Shown: piece by piece, positions 28,645 through 38,541 of the stretch
Layout: each line of letters begins with the position of its first letter
Numbering within the stretch: position 1 is the stretch's first letter
NCBI RefSeq assembly: GCF_025561445.1
Contig: NZ_CP095096.1
Location: 2,273,822 to 2,337,821, forward strand
Direction: 5' to 3'
Origin: Staphylococcus sp. IVB6181
GTDB taxonomy: Bacteria > Bacillota > Bacilli > Staphylococcales > Staphylococcaceae
Length of the DNA stretch: 64,000 nucleotides
Made by a program: the position numbers and the translations under genes
The notes under the pieces: generated by a model
The model's database searches: none
Told to the model about the DNA's origin: nothing
Seen by the model: only the letters and a program-made list of their open reading frames with translations

Positions 28645-29761
28645 TTAAGCTTCGCGATTATCCATTTGTGTACGCAAGTAAGCTTCGATGAATGGACCGA
28701 TATCTCCATCCATCACCGCATTCACATTACCTGTTTCTTCATTTGTACGATGATCTTTAACCATTGAATACGGATGGAAGACATAAGAACGAATTTGGCT
28801 GCCCCATCCGATGTCTTTTTGTTCGCCTCGGATTTCTGCCATTTCACGTTCTTGTTCTTCTAATTTCAATTGATACAATTTCGATTTCAGCATTTTCATT
28901 GCTGCTTCACGGTTCTTGATTTGAGAACGTTCGTTTTGGTTGTTTACTACAATACCTGTAGGATGGTGGGTAATACGAATTGCAGATTCTGTTTTGTTGA
29001 TGTGCTGACCGCCGGCACCTGATGCACGGAACGTATCTACTGTAATATCATCCGGGTTAATGTCGATTTCGATTTCATTATTGCTGAATTCAGGAATCAC
29101 ATCACATGAAACGAATGATGTATGACGTCGGCCTGAAGAGTCGAATGGTGAAATACGTACGAGACGATGTACACCTTTCTCAGCTTTTAAATAACCATAA
29201 GCGTTATGTCCTTTAATCACTAAAGTAACACTCTTAACGCCCGCTTCATCACCTGGCAGATAATCCGCCATTTCTACTTTAAAGCCTTTATTCTCTGCAT
29301 AGCGCTGATACATACGCAATAACATACTTGCCCAGTCTTGCGATTCTGTACCGCCGGCACCCGGATGCAATTCAAGAATCGCATTATTGACATCATAAGG
29401 TCCGTTTAATAACAGCTGCAATTCGAATTGGTCCAGTTTTTCTTTGAAGTTGTTGGTTTCTTCTTCCAGATCCGCTTTTAAGTCTTCGTCATATTCTTCT
29501 TGCAGCAGCTCATGTGTGGCTGTCATATCTTCGATTTCTGCTTCTAAATCACGGTAACCTTGTACCACTGATTTCAACGCATTGTTTTTATCTATAATTT
29601 CTTGCGCTTTATTTTGATCATCCCAGAAATTCGGTTCTGTCATCATTTCTTCATATTCTTGGATGTTTGTCTCTTTTTCCTCTAAGTCAAAGAGACCCCC
29701 TAAGTTGTTCTAATTTTTCGTCGTAATTGACTATGTTGCGCTTAATTTCAGATAGCTCCAT
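28645..29761 (-). CDS. prfB: Peptide chain release factor 2, with programmed +1 frameshift
   Basis: RF2, about 371 residues once the frameshift is read through; it releases peptides at UGA and UAA. The zero frame starts at ATG 29761 (MELSEIKR, after AGGAG) and meets an in-frame TGA at 29687-29689 as codon 25, in the context AGGGGG-TCT-CTT-TGA-C. The internal Shine-Dalgarno-like AGGGGG and the CTT slippery codon are the classical autoregulatory +1 shift, which joins GSL to DLEEKETN. The main part shows SPF (stop-codon recognition, [11 protein letters not shown]) and [18 protein letters not shown] (GGQ catalysis). It lies downstream of secA, as in other Firmicutes. Confidence 0.95.
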
Positions 29762-29843
29762 CTTATCTCTCTCCTGTACACTTATTTTCATTTCATTTTA
29801 TACTGGTATTATTTTAGCATATTTCATCTCTTGTCATGAATGA

Positions 29844-29912
29844 GAAAAAGAACCAAAAGCAGGCAATGACAAAAAGCATGCGCTTCTTGTCAAAGCATCT
29901 CGCAGTGGTTCT
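29844..29912 (-). terminator. Terminator of secA
   Basis: On the minus strand AGAACCA...TGGTTCT closes a long branched hairpin that is followed by TTTTC, directly after the secA stop. Confidence 0.7.
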
Positions 29913-29924
29913 TAACAACGCTGA

Positions 29925-32453
29925 TTATTTACCGCAGCAGTTTTTGTATTTTTTGCCGCTTCCGCATGGGCAGGGATCATTTCGGCCTACTTGGTCGCCT
30001 TTTACAATCGGCTTCGGTTTAGCTTTTTCTTTGCCGTCCTCAGCTGAGACGTGCTGCCCCTGATACTCCTTTGCTTTATCACGTTCCACATCATCTTCTA
30101 CTGTGATTACAGACTTAAGGATATATTTGCTGACATCTTCTTCAATCATCATCATCATGTTATCGAAAAGCTGATGTCCTTCGTTTTGATAATCACGCAA
30201 TGGGTTTTGCTGACCATATGAACGCAAGTGAATACCTTGACGCAATTGATCCATTGTATCGATATGGTCTGTCCAGCGGCTATCGATAGAACGTAATAAA
30301 ATCATACGTTCGAACTCATTGAATTGCTCAGGAATATTCGCTTTTTGATTTTCATACGCTTGTTCAACTTTAGCCCATACTGTATCAAAGATATCTTCAC
30401 GGTCTTTGCCTTTGATTTCCGACTCATTCAATTCGCCTTCATGCAAGAAGACATCTTCAACATAGTTGATGAACGGTTCATAATCTATTTCATCGATATC
30501 TTCATTCACATAGTTGCCGATAGCACGGTCTAATGTAGAACGCATCATTGTTTTCACAAGTTCTGAACTTGATTCGTTATCAATAATGTTATTTCTTTCA
30601 CCGTAAATGATTTCACGTTGTTTACGCAGTACTTCGTCATATTCAAGAATACGTTTACGTGCATCGAAGTTGTTACCTTCAACACGTTTTTGCGCAGATT
30701 CAACCGCACGCGACACCATTTTAGATTCAATCGGTGTTGAATCATCCATACCTAAACGGCCCATCATGTTTTGTAATCGTTCAGAACCGAAACGTACCAT
30801 TAATTCGTCTTGCAATGATAAGTAGAAACGACTTTCGCCTTTGTCGCCTTGACGTCCGGAACGACCACGTAATTGGTCATCGATACGGCGTGATTCATGG
30901 CGTTCTGTACCAATAACTGCTAAGCCGCCTAATTCTTCTACGCCTTCGCCTAATTTAATATCGGTACCGCGTCCGGCCATGTTTGTCGCAATCGTTACTG
31001 CGCCTTTTTGACCTGCAGTCGATACGATTTCTGCTTCGCGTTCGTGGTTTTTCGCGTTAAGTACATCATGGCGTACACCGCGTTTTTTCAATAGTTTAGA
31101 AATATATTCACTGGTTTCAACCGCAACTGTACCTAATAGAATCGGTTGGCCTTTTTTGTGTTTTTCCACTACATCTTCAACTACTGCGTTGAATTTGCCT
31201 TTTTGACTGATGTAAATCAAGTCAGGTTTATCTAAACGCTGAACTGGACGGTTTGTCGGTATTTGCGTCACCGTCATATTATAAATGTTACGGAACTCTT
31301 CTTCCTCTGTTTTCGCTGTACCTGTCATACCTGATAACTTGTTGTACATACGGAAGAAGTTTTGGAACGTAATCGATGCCATTGTTTTAGATTCGTTTTG
31401 GATTTGCACGCCCTCTTTAGCTTCAATCGCTTGGTGCAAACCTTCAGAGAAACGACGGCCCGGCATTGTACGACCTGTAAATTGGTCAACGATTAAGACT
31501 TCGCCGTCTGTTACCATGTAGTCGACATCGCGCTGCAATGTGTAGTTGGCACGTAAAGCTGTGTTGATATGCGTAATGATATCTACGTTGTTTAAATCAT
31601 ATAAGTTATCCAATTTAAACATACGCTCAGCTTTATCTGCACCTTGATCTGTTAATTGTACAGATTTTGTTTTCTCATCATAGTTGTAATCATCTTCAGC
31701 TTTCAACATCTTCGCAAATACGTTGGCTTGCGTATAAAGCGATGTTGATTTTTCAGCTTCGCCTGAGATGATTAACGGTGTACGCGCTTCGTCGATCAAG
31801 ATAGAGTCGACCTCATCAATGATCGCAAAGTGCAGCGGACGCATAACACGTTCTTCCGCATAATTCACCATGTTGTCGCGCAGATAGTCGAACCCTAATT
31901 CATTATTCGTACTGTACGTAATATCTTCCTTATAAGCTTGGCGTTTTTCAGCAGTAGACAAACTGTTTAAGTTTAATCCGACTGATAAACCTAAGAAGTT
32001 ATACAACTCAGCCATTTCTTCACTTTGTACACTTGATAGATATTCGTTGACTGTAATAACGTGTACGCCGCGGCCAGCTAATGCGTTTAAATACGTCGGC
32101 ATCGTAGCTGTTAATGTTTTACCTTCACCGGTTCTCATTTCCGCAATATCGCCATTATGAATCGCAATACCGCCCATGACTTGAACACGGTAAGGTGTCA
32201 TATTGAATACACGTTTAGCCCCTTCTCTTACTAAAGCAAAGGCTTCAGGAAGGATTTCATCTAATATTTTATCTTGCTTTCTTACATCTTCTTCAGCTTG
32301 AACTCTCTCTTGGAATTCTCTTGTTTTGTTTCTCATTTCTTCGTCAGTAAGAATTGACATTTCTTCTTCTAAAGCGAGTACTTTGTCAGCTTGCTTACCT
32401 AGGCGTTTGATTTCTCTTTTATTGCCGTCAACAATTTTTGATAAAAAACCCAT
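29925..32453 (-). CDS. secA: Protein translocase ATPase SecA
   Basis: An 842-residue SecA, the motor that drives preproteins through Sec[16 protein letters not shown] is Walker [20 protein letters not shown] is the DEAD-box and preprotein-crosslinking start; RGRSGRQGD is motif VI; the C-terminus [20 protein letters not shown] is the zinc-binding SEC-C domain. ATG at 32453 (MGFLSKI) has GGAG 9 nt upstream; the open frame upstream has no ribosome site. This is the housekeeping SecA1. Neighbours hpf and prfB are in the usual order. Confidence 0.97.
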   Translation of the reverse strand: MGFLSKIVDGNKREIKRLGKQADKVLALEEEMSILTDEEMRNKTREFQERVQAEEDVRKQDKILDEILPEAFALVREGAKRVFNMTPYRVQVMGGIAIHNGDIAEMRTGEGKTLTATMPTYLNALAGRGVHVITVNEYLSSVQSEEMAELYNFLGLSVGLNLNSLSTAEKRQAYKEDITYSTNNELGFDYLRDNMVNYAEERVMRPLHFAIIDEVDSILIDEARTPLIISGEAEKSTSLYTQANVFAKMLKAEDDYNYDEKTKSVQLTDQGADKAERMFKLDNLYDLNNVDIITHINTALRANYTLQRDVDYMVTDGEVLIVDQFTGRTMPGRRFSEGLHQAIEAKEGVQIQNESKTMASITFQNFFRMYNKLSGMTGTAKTEEEEFRNIYNMTVTQIPTNRPVQRLDKPDLIYISQKGKFNAVVEDVVEKHKKGQPILLGTVAVETSEYISKLLKKRGVRHDVLNAKNHEREAEIVSTAGQKGAVTIATNMAGRGTDIKLGEGVEELGGLAVIGTERHESRRIDDQLRGRSGRQGDKGESRFYLSLQDELMVRFGSERLQNMMGRLGMDDSTPIESKMVSRAVESAQKRVEGNNFDARKRILEYDEVLRKQREIIYGERNNIIDNESSSELVKTMMRSTLDRAIGNYVNEDIDEIDYEPFINYVEDVFLHEGELNESEIKGKDREDIFDTVWAKVEQAYENQKANIPEQFNEFERMILLRSIDSRWTDHIDTMDQLRQGIHLRSYGQQNPLRDYQNEGHQLFDNMMMMIEEDVSKYILKSVITVEDDVERDKAKEYQGQHVSAEDGKEKAKPKPIVKGDQVGRNDPCPCGSGKKYKNCCGK

Positions 32454-32789
32454 TCTGTTCGCTCCTTTGGTATAAAAACTGTTTGGCTTACAACAATTCA
32501 TCTTACCATTTATATCGTCAAATTTACACTTAAATACTCATTATAATAGCCGTCTGTCCCTTGTTTTGACTATTACGATTCAAGTCTTTTTCTTTTACCC
32601 TATGCATAAGTATCTATTGCTCGATGCGTTATTTCTGCACAAAACGCACATATCTCTCTTATTCTGACATGTTTAAGTTGCCTAAATCAATCAAATACAA
32701 TTTTATTAATACAATCTTAATCTTCGTGAAATAGAAAAAGAGACTTGCAGCTGATACAGCTGCAAGCCCCCTTCTCATACATATGAATC
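32454..32789. other. 336-nt intergenic region upstream of secA
   Basis: AT-rich leader of secA; the hpf terminator (32734-32768) lies at its upstream end. I see no reading frame or recognisable regulatory element otherwise. Confidence 0.55.
32734..32768 (-). terminator. Terminator of hpf
   Basis: On the minus strand GGCTTGCAGCTG/CAGCTGCAAGTC stem with a 3-nt loop followed by TCTTTTTC. Confidence 0.88.
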
Positions 32790-33353
32790 TTAATTTTCAA
32801 CTGTTTCGATTAAACCGTATTTACCATCTTTTCTGCGGTAAACGATGCTTGTACCATCTGTATCACGGTCTGTGAAAATGAAGAAGTCATGGCCTAATAA
32901 GTCCATTTGCAATACTGCTTCTTCAGAATCCATTGGTTTCAAGCTGAATTGTTTAGAACGGATGATTTCGATTTCATCATCTTTATCTTGATCAGCTGCT
33001 TCCGGAGGTGTTTCTGGAATAGCTGGGAATGGTTCTTTCTCATTCTCTTTGCGTTTTTTACGATTTACGCGTGTTTTGTACTTACGCACTTGACGTTCTA
33101 ATTTATTAGTAATTAAATCAATTCCCGCATATAAATCATCGTTTCTTTCTTCTGCACGAAGTGTCACGTCTTTAAGCGGAATTGTCACTTCAATTTTAGT
33201 GCTTGAATTTGCGTAAGTTTTTACTTTTACATGTGCATCAACGTTCGGCACATTTGTAAAGTAACGTTCTAGTTTACCAACTTTGTCCTCAATGTAATTA
33301 CGGATTGCGTCTGTAATAGTGAGGTTGTCTCCATGAATTTCAAATCTAATCAT
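32790..33353 (-). CDS. hpf: Ribosome hibernation promoting factor, long form
   Basis: A 187-residue long-type HPF. The N-terminal about 100 residues form the S30AE/YfiA-like domain that binds the 30S decoding centre ([31 protein letters not shown]). A charged linker follows, and the C-terminal domain ([33 protein letters not shown]) dimerises 70S ribosomes into 100S particles in stationary phase. The ATG follows AAAGGAGTCG. It lies between comFC and secA, as in S. aureus. Confidence 0.96.
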   Translation of the reverse strand: MIRFEIHGDNLTITDAIRNYIEDKVGKLERYFTNVPNVDAHVKVKTYANSSTKIEVTIPLKDVTLRAEERNDDLYAGIDLITNKLERQVRKYKTRVNRKKRKENEKEPFPAIPETPPEAADQDKDDEIEIIRSKQFSLKPMDSEEAVLQMDLLGHDFFIFTDRDTDGTSIVYRRKDGKYGLIETVEN

Positions 33354-33446
33354 AGTGATCGACTCCTTTAACCTCTATATATGTTTGATTGGTAATGCTC
33401 ACTATTATAATAACATGTTTCAACTACCTAGCGAAAGCAAAGACAT

Positions 33447-34103
33447 CTATTTTCCAATTTTTCTGACAAATAGCGTTGCTATCGCATGATGAACAGTAAG
33501 CCCTGTTGTATAAATATCATCTACGAGTAAAATTGAACTGTTCTCAAGATTTTTGATTGCGCTTTCATTCTTGATATAAAAAGGATTCTCCGCTTTTGCA
33601 CGCATCACCTTATTCAAGCTGGATTGTTTCGGTCTGAGGTCCGTCTGCAACACAGCCTGATAACGGATACCTTTTGCATCCAGTACTTGCTGCACAGGAT
33701 TGAAGGTTCGATTTTAGCCTCTGAGCAGCGGAGATGGAATCGGTATAATGAGGTCGTAATTTTCTTTCGGCAGCTGAATTCGATCCGCAATTACTTCGCA
33801 CAAAGCAGTATCCCCTGCTATTTTGTATTGGTGGATCGTATCGCGTACTTTGCCGGTATAACGATAATCACAGTACAGCTGATGCATCAATTGAAACTTT
33901 TGTTCTAAAAAAGCACAGTCCAAACATACGGTTTCTGTTTCAGCTAACGGTTTCAAACAACGCTTGCAGCGGTGTACTGTTGTTAAACGACAAGCCTCCC
34001 ACTCGAGTCTGCAGCGTTCGCATAATACTTCAGGTGATTTATAAAAATTGGCGGCAGTTAACGGCTCATGAAATGGCACAAGACATTGTTTACATCTCGG
34101 CAT
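33447..34103 (-). pseudogene. comFC: ComFC competence phosphoribosyltransferase-like protein, interrupted by an in-frame stop
   Basis: A full-length comFC frame (218 codons plus one internal stop) with TAA at codon 130 (33714-33716). The frame is the same on both sides: before it IPIPSPLLRG, after it NRTFNPVQQVLDA, aligning to the family's RGFNQ segment, so it is a nonsense mutation, not a frameshift. The N-terminal half has the zinc motifs CKQC/CERC and CKRC/CLDC; the C-terminal half has the PRPP loop ILLVDDIYTTGLT. ComFC acts in DNA uptake and transformation. It overlaps comFA by 14 nt. Loss of function is likely, unless a stop-suppressed or split product works; a sequencing error is also possible. 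Confidence 0.8.
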
Positions 34104-35400
34104 CTAACCACCCCTTCTCAAATCCTAAGCGATTCATACGCTGAATTTGGCGCTTTGCACTGAGCATCGCTAAAGTTACACCATTATGCAGAAATAGTAC
34201 ATTGCCTGATGTATCTTGCAATTTCCGTCCCGTACGCCCCGCAATCTGAACAAGTGCTGCAGCTTGGAAGGTTTGACTCTCTAGTACAATGACATCTAAA
34301 TGTGCCATAGTAAAGCCGCGTTCTAAAATAGTCGTCGTAAAAATAATTCGGTGTTTACCCGCTCTTAATGCTTCAACTTTTTCAAAACGCAGTGCATCTT
34401 CACTGTGCACCGCTGCTAAATCATCAAAATACTTTTGATAATGCACTAAAGCTTGTTCCATTGCTTCGATTTGGTTAAAGAACACTAAAGTAACACGTTT
34501 GTTTTCAATCTGTTTTTGCAACAGTTTCAGTAAATATGGCTGCAAGCGCTGTGGTTTGAATTTAAAATAGCGAAACTTCGGTACAGGCAGCGGCTTTCTA
34601 TGATAACGTGCCGGCAAAGTAATAATATTTTCTTTTTTGAACTGCTTTAACAAGTGTTTAGAGGGAGTAGCAGTCATATAAATATGACTATAGCAAGATG
34701 CAGAAGCATGAATCAGCAGCGGATCCATCGCAAGCGGGAAAGCATCCACTTCATCAATAAAAATGACGTCGAAATGTTGTTTGAACCGATACAATTGATG
34801 GACCGTAGCAACTACAAAATGCCCGCAGTACTTTTGTGACTGTCCTTGATATAACACATCAATTGCTTCATGAGAAAATGCTTCGATAATACGCTTGCTG
34901 ATTTCAACGACAACATCGACTCTTGGCGATACAATCGCTACATTCAGCCCCGCTTGTCTGGCATATCGAATGCCTTCAAACATCATTTCTGTCTTCCCTG
35001 CCCCTGTCACTGCATATAACAGCAGCATTTCTTGTGTTTGAATAGCTCTGATAATATGCGACGAAGCATACGCTTGCTGCTGCGAGAGTTGGAAATCTAA
35101 ATGGTATTCCCCCGAACTTTTATAATGTGCAGTTTCTGTCACAGCAATCATTTGCACTGTATCCATCCGACCCAGCTGCAAGCACCTTCTGCAGTAAGTA
35201 ATGGTCTGCTGATGAAAGGCAGATGTATACGTATAATAATCGTGTTGATTCGGTGTTGCGCATTGTCGGCAATACCATTTGCCTTTGCTGTCTTTTAAGA
35301 CACCAGGTCCTTGATATAGGATTGTTTCATCTGTCAGATGGGCTGTATTTCTGACGAGTTTGCCGTAGTGTTTAATTATTATGATTCCTCCTTCAAACAA
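34090..35400 (-). CDS. comFA: ComFA competence DEAD-box ATPase, start codon doubtful
   Basis: A DNA-uptake ATPase of up to 436 residues. It shows a Cys4 zinc site (CRQC...CRRC, residues about 43-75), Walker A AVTGAGKTE near 130, DEVD near 217, MTATPS (motif III) and QIAGRTGRK (motif VI), all intact. The only canonical start that includes the N-terminus is TTG at 35398-35400, but this lies in the T-tract of the fakB1 terminator and has no ribosome site. A strong AAGGAGG lies inside the frame and is followed by ATC ATA ATA ATT, so the natural start was probably an ATG now ATA. Expression is therefore doubtful. It lies between fakB1 and comFC. Confidence 0.85.
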   Translation of the reverse strand: MFEGGIIIIKHYGKLVRNTAHLTDETILYQGPGVLKDSKGKWYCRQCATPNQHDYYTYTSAFHQQTITYCRRCLQLGRMDTVQMIAVTETAHYKSSGEYHLDFQLSQQQAYASSHIIRAIQTQEMLLLYAVTGAGKTEMMFEGIRYARQAGLNVAIVSPRVDVVVEISKRIIEAFSHEAIDVLYQGQSQKYCGHFVVATVHQLYRFKQHFDVIFIDEVDAFPLAMDPLLIHASASCYSHIYMTATPSKHLLKQFKKENIITLPARYHRKPLPVPKFRYFKFKPQRLQPYLLKLLQKQIENKRVTLVFFNQIEAMEQALVHYQKYFDDLAAVHSEDALRFEKVEALRAGKHRIIFTTTILERGFTMAHLDVIVLESQTFQAAALVQIAGRTGRKLQDTSGNVLFLHNGVTLAMLSAKRQIQRMNRLGFEKGWLDAEM

Positions 35401-35444
35401 AAAAAGGACAAATCAAGCCGCTTCATAGCGCACTTCATTTGCCC
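35399..35444 (-). terminator. Terminator of fakB1
   Basis: On the minus strand GGGCAAAT/ATTTGTCC outer stem with an inner GCGC-containing stem followed by seven T. The T run touches the first possible comFA start. Confidence 0.78.
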
Positions 35445-35471
35445 GAAATATTGTTATTTCTAATTTAATTT

Positions 35472-36368
35472 TTATTCTTCTACATAATCCTCTGGTCGAT
35501 TTGCTAAGACTTCAAGACGTTTATTCGTAAAGCCTAACGCCACACTGCCGACACCTAAATGCGAAGCAATGACCGGACTGAAATCTGAATAGTTGATGAC
35601 ATAGTGGTCTGGACAACGCTTTTTCAGACTTTCATATAGCTTTAATCCGTCTTCTTTTGAATCTCCATTAACAACATAGAGTGTCACTTCATCATAGTCT
35701 TTGACCTGTTCTAATACGCCGTCTTCGATACGTTGGATTGCACGCTTTTTCGTACGTACTTTATCAACCGGAACAATTAAACCATCATCGAACTTCAAGA
35801 CAGGTTTCATCTTAAGCAGCGTACCGATAAAGGCTTGCGCACCTGTAATACGTCCGCTCTTTTGCAGGTTCTTCAAGTCATCTACTACAATCATCGCACC
35901 TGTATGGTCTCTCATTTCATATAACTCATCCATGATGGCTTCAGCTGAAAGACCTTCTTTAGCACGTTGTGCCGCATGAATGACATAACCGCCTAAAATC
36001 ATACCAGACAATTTAGAATCGAATGAATGTACATTAATGCCGTCTACCATTTCGCCGGCTTGTGTTGCTGATTGATACGTTCCGCTGATACCTGCAGACA
36101 AGTATAATCCGATTACATCTGTATAGCCTTCTGCTTTTAGTCTTTCATAGACTTCGACGACTTCTCCGATTGCCGGTTGACTTGTTGTCGGAATCTTCTT
36201 CTCTGATTTCATACGCTGATACAACTGACTCGGCGCAAGATCGACTCTCTCTGTATAATTATCTCCATTTTCAAATGTCACACTTAATGACACAACTGAA
36301 ATATCATATTTATCTAATAAAGCTTGTGTTAATGATGTTGTTGAATCCGTCATTACAGCAATCTTCAT
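35472..36368 (-). CDS. fakB1: Fatty-acid-binding DegV protein FakB1
   Basis: A 298-residue DegV-family protein. MTDSTTSL at the N-terminus, TSQPAIGEV and YLSAGISGTYQSA are the residues that hold a fatty acid in FakB proteins. FakB presents exogenous fatty acids to the kinase FakA, giving acyl-phosphate for phospholipid synthesis. The assignment to FakB1 (saturated-chain preference) is by position next to comFA, as in S. aureus; sequence alone would give only DegV family. ATG at 36368 follows GAGGAGG; the upstream ATG is less suitable. Confidence 0.85.
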   Translation of the reverse strand: MKIAVMTDSTTSLTQALLDKYDISVVSLSVTFENGDNYTERVDLAPSQLYQRMKSEKKIPTTSQPAIGEVVEVYERLKAEGYTDVIGLYLSAGISGTYQSATQAGEMVDGINVHSFDSKLSGMILGGYVIHAAQRAKEGLSAEAIMDELYEMRDHTGAMIVVDDLKNLQKSGRITGAQAFIGTLLKMKPVLKFDDGLIVPVDKVRTKKRAIQRIEDGVLEQVKDYDEVTLYVVNGDSKEDGLKLYESLKKRCPDHYVINYSDFSPVIASHLGVGSVALGFTNKRLEVLANRPEDYVEE

Positions 36369-36526
36369 AGTTTTCCTCCTCAAATATACTCATTTTTAAT
36401 CATACCTTATTTCATTAGAAAAGAAAATCGATTCTTACGTTTAGAAAAAACTGTTTCGCCATGTATAATAGGAGTTAAGATTGAGAACAAATTGCGTTCA
36501 AGAAATGCATAAAAGGATGTCATACA

Positions 36527-37168
36527 ATGGAGAATCATATTATTACTATCAAGCAAGAATACGTGATTGAAAATGTCATTAACAAATCACGGTTTATTGC
36601 TCATATCAAGCCGGTAGCAACCGAAGAAGAAGCGAAAGCATTCATCGAAGCGGTCAAAAAAGAACACCGTGATGCAACACATAACTGTTCAGCCTATACC
36701 ATCGGCGATAATATGCTGACACAAAAAGCAAATGATGACGGCGAACCGAGCGGGACTGCAGGTGTACCGATGCTTGAAATCTTAAAAAAATTAGAAACAC
36801 ATAATACAGCTGCTGTAGTGACACGTTATTTCGGCGGTATTAAACTTGGTACCGGCGGATTAATCAGAGCATACAGCGGTGCAGTCCGAGATGCTATCAA
36901 AGAAGGCGGACGCGTAGAATTGCACAATGCACTTCCTACTACAGTAACAATCAGCTATGATCAAACTGGAAAATTCGAATACGAGTTGCAATCTACTGAT
37001 TTCATCTTAAGAGATACGATTTATACTGACAAAGTCAGCTATAAGATCGATGTATTAGAAGATGACTATGAAGATTTTATCGCCTTTTTAAATCGTATTA
37101 CTGCCGGCAAATTTGAATTAGATGAAGGCACAGTGACACGCTTGCCTTTTGATATCGAAACAAAATAA
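36527..37168 (+). CDS. YigZ/IMPACT family protein
   Basis: A 213-residue protein of the YigZ (UPF0029/IMPACT) family. The N-terminal domain (KSRFIAHIKPV, CSAYTIGD, DDGEPSGTAGVPMLEIL, VTRYFGGIKLGTGGLIRAYSGAV) is the conserved IMPACT fold; residues about 140-210 form the DUF1949 RNA-binding-like domain. The function is not firmly known; related proteins influence translation or peptidase processing. It is monocistronic, with a TATAAT about 65 nt upstream of the ATG. It is divergent from fakB1 and convergent with tagO. Confidence 0.9.
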   Translation: MENHIITIKQEYVIENVINKSRFIAHIKPVATEEEAKAFIEAVKKEHRDATHNCSAYTIGDNMLTQKANDDGEPSGTAGVPMLEILKKLETHNTAAVVTRYFGGIKLGTGGLIRAYSGAVRDAIKEGGRVELHNALPTTVTISYDQTGKFEYELQSTDFILRDTIYTDKVSYKIDVLEDDYEDFIAFLNRITAGKFELDEGTVTRLPFDIETK

Positions 37169-37188
37169 TACTTGATTTCAAATGAAAG

Positions 37189-37227
37189 ACCGCCCAAGCT
37201 CTATCATCGACATAGAACTTAGGCGGT
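37189..37227. terminator. Bidirectional terminator between the yigZ-like gene and tagO
   Basis: ACCGCC...GGCGGT outer stem with an inner TCTAT/ATAGA stem, located between convergent genes with T-rich flanks on both sides. Confidence 0.82.
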
Positions 37228-37239
37228 TTCATTTCAGTG

Positions 37240-38298
37240 TTATTTATGTTTATGTCCTCGGTTGGCTCTTCTTTCTAAGAGTCCGAGCAATGGTCTGTAA
37301 TTATCATCAATCAGTCCAGTAAACTCAACAATCAATTCAATCGTAATCAAGATTAGAATCAACATCATCACAACACCCCATGGTTGCGATAAGTATAAAA
37401 TAATACTTGAAATACTGAACATAATCGCGATGGAATATATCAGTACAACGGTTTGACGATGTGTATAACCAAGTTTCAGCAATTTATGATGCAAGTGTGA
37501 TTTATCCGGCTGCATGATACGCTGTCCCTTCTTTGCACGTCTGATCATCGCAAACAATGTATCAATGAAAGGTACTGCTAAAATCACCATAGGGAAGAAT
37601 AATGAGAAGAATGTAATATTCTTAAACCCGAGCAGCGAAACAAAGCTGATAATAAAGCCCAGCTGCAAGGAACCGCTGTCCCCTAAGAAAATCTTAGCCG
37701 GATGGAAATTATAAAACAAGAATCCGATTAACGAACCGATCATGACAGAACAAATCATCATGATGAAGATATCCGCTTGCAGTATCGCAATAAACCCGAT
37801 GGTCATAAAGGCAATGGTAGACACCCCTGCTGCTAAACCGTCTAAACCATCTATTAAGTTGATGGCATTCGTAATAGCGATAACCCAAAAGACAGTAAAA
37901 GGAATACTTAAAATTCCGAATTGAATCGTACCGAAGGGCAACTGAATGAAATCAATCGTTACACCATGATACACAACTACCAGCGCGGCTAAACATTGAC
38001 CGAATAACTTATATAAAGGTTTTAATTCATGCACATCATCAATCAAGCCGACAATGTACATAATAATCATACCGATCAGCAGCGGAATGATTTCGCGTTC
38101 AATCGGATGGCCGATCCAAATGCCTAACACAAATGAAAAGAGTACCACCGTTCCGCCAAGTACAGAAACAGGTTTGATGTGCACTTTTCGATAGTTCGGC
38201 TTATCCATAATATCCAGTTTTTTGGATATTTTAATAACAATCGGTGTCAACACTACACTGACGACCATTGAAATAAGTATCAATAAAAGTGTTATCAT
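37240..38298 (-). CDS. tagO: Undecaprenyl-phosphate GlcNAc-1-phosphate transferase, wall teichoic acid
   Basis: A 352-residue membrane glycosyltransferase (MraY/WecA family) that starts wall teichoic acid synthesis by moving GlcNAc-1-P from UDP-GlcNAc to undecaprenyl phosphate. About ten membrane helices are visible. Active-site motifs are LIDDVHELKP (Asp-Asp), NAINLIDGLDGLAAG, FLGDSGSLQLGF and SHLHHKLLKLGYTHRQ (HHxxx-R type UDP-GlcNAc loop). The C-terminus is Arg/His/Lys-rich (ERRANRGHKHK). Monocistronic. The upstream leader contains an AAGGGA-ACC-TCCCTT palindrome at 38373-38387 of unknown role. Confidence 0.95.
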   Translation of the reverse strand: MITLLLILISMVVSVVLTPIVIKISKKLDIMDKPNYRKVHIKPVSVLGGTVVLFSFVLGIWIGHPIEREIIPLLIGMIIMYIVGLIDDVHELKPLYKLFGQCLAALVVVYHGVTIDFIQLPFGTIQFGILSIPFTVFWVIAITNAINLIDGLDGLAAGVSTIAFMTIGFIAILQADIFIMMICSVMIGSLIGFLFYNFHPAKIFLGDSGSLQLGFIISFVSLLGFKNITFFSLFFPMVILAVPFIDTLFAMIRRAKKGQRIMQPDKSHLHHKLLKLGYTHRQTVVLIYSIAIMFSISSIILYLSQPWGVVMMLILILITIELIVEFTGLIDDNYRPLLGLLERRANRGHKHK

Positions 38299-38541
38299 CT
38301 TATTTCCATTGCCAAAATGCTCCTCAAATTATGTTATACATAAGATGAGCACGCTGCTATCTGTCTTTTGACAAGGGAACCTCCCTTCAGTTTTTCATAT
38401 GTATACAATACTAATAATCTATTTTAACACGAATTATTATTAATTGTAGTAAATTCTGGCAACTCTTAGCAATGTTTGAGATGACAAAATGTATATTTTC
38501 ACTTACAATAACTAAGTGGTAAAACAAAGGAGCCGATCGAA

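Noticed and set aside
33610-33801. Alternative frame across the comFC stop, suggesting a frameshift
   Set aside because: ComFC-like residues continue in the same frame on both sides of the TAA, so it is a nonsense codon and not a frameshift.
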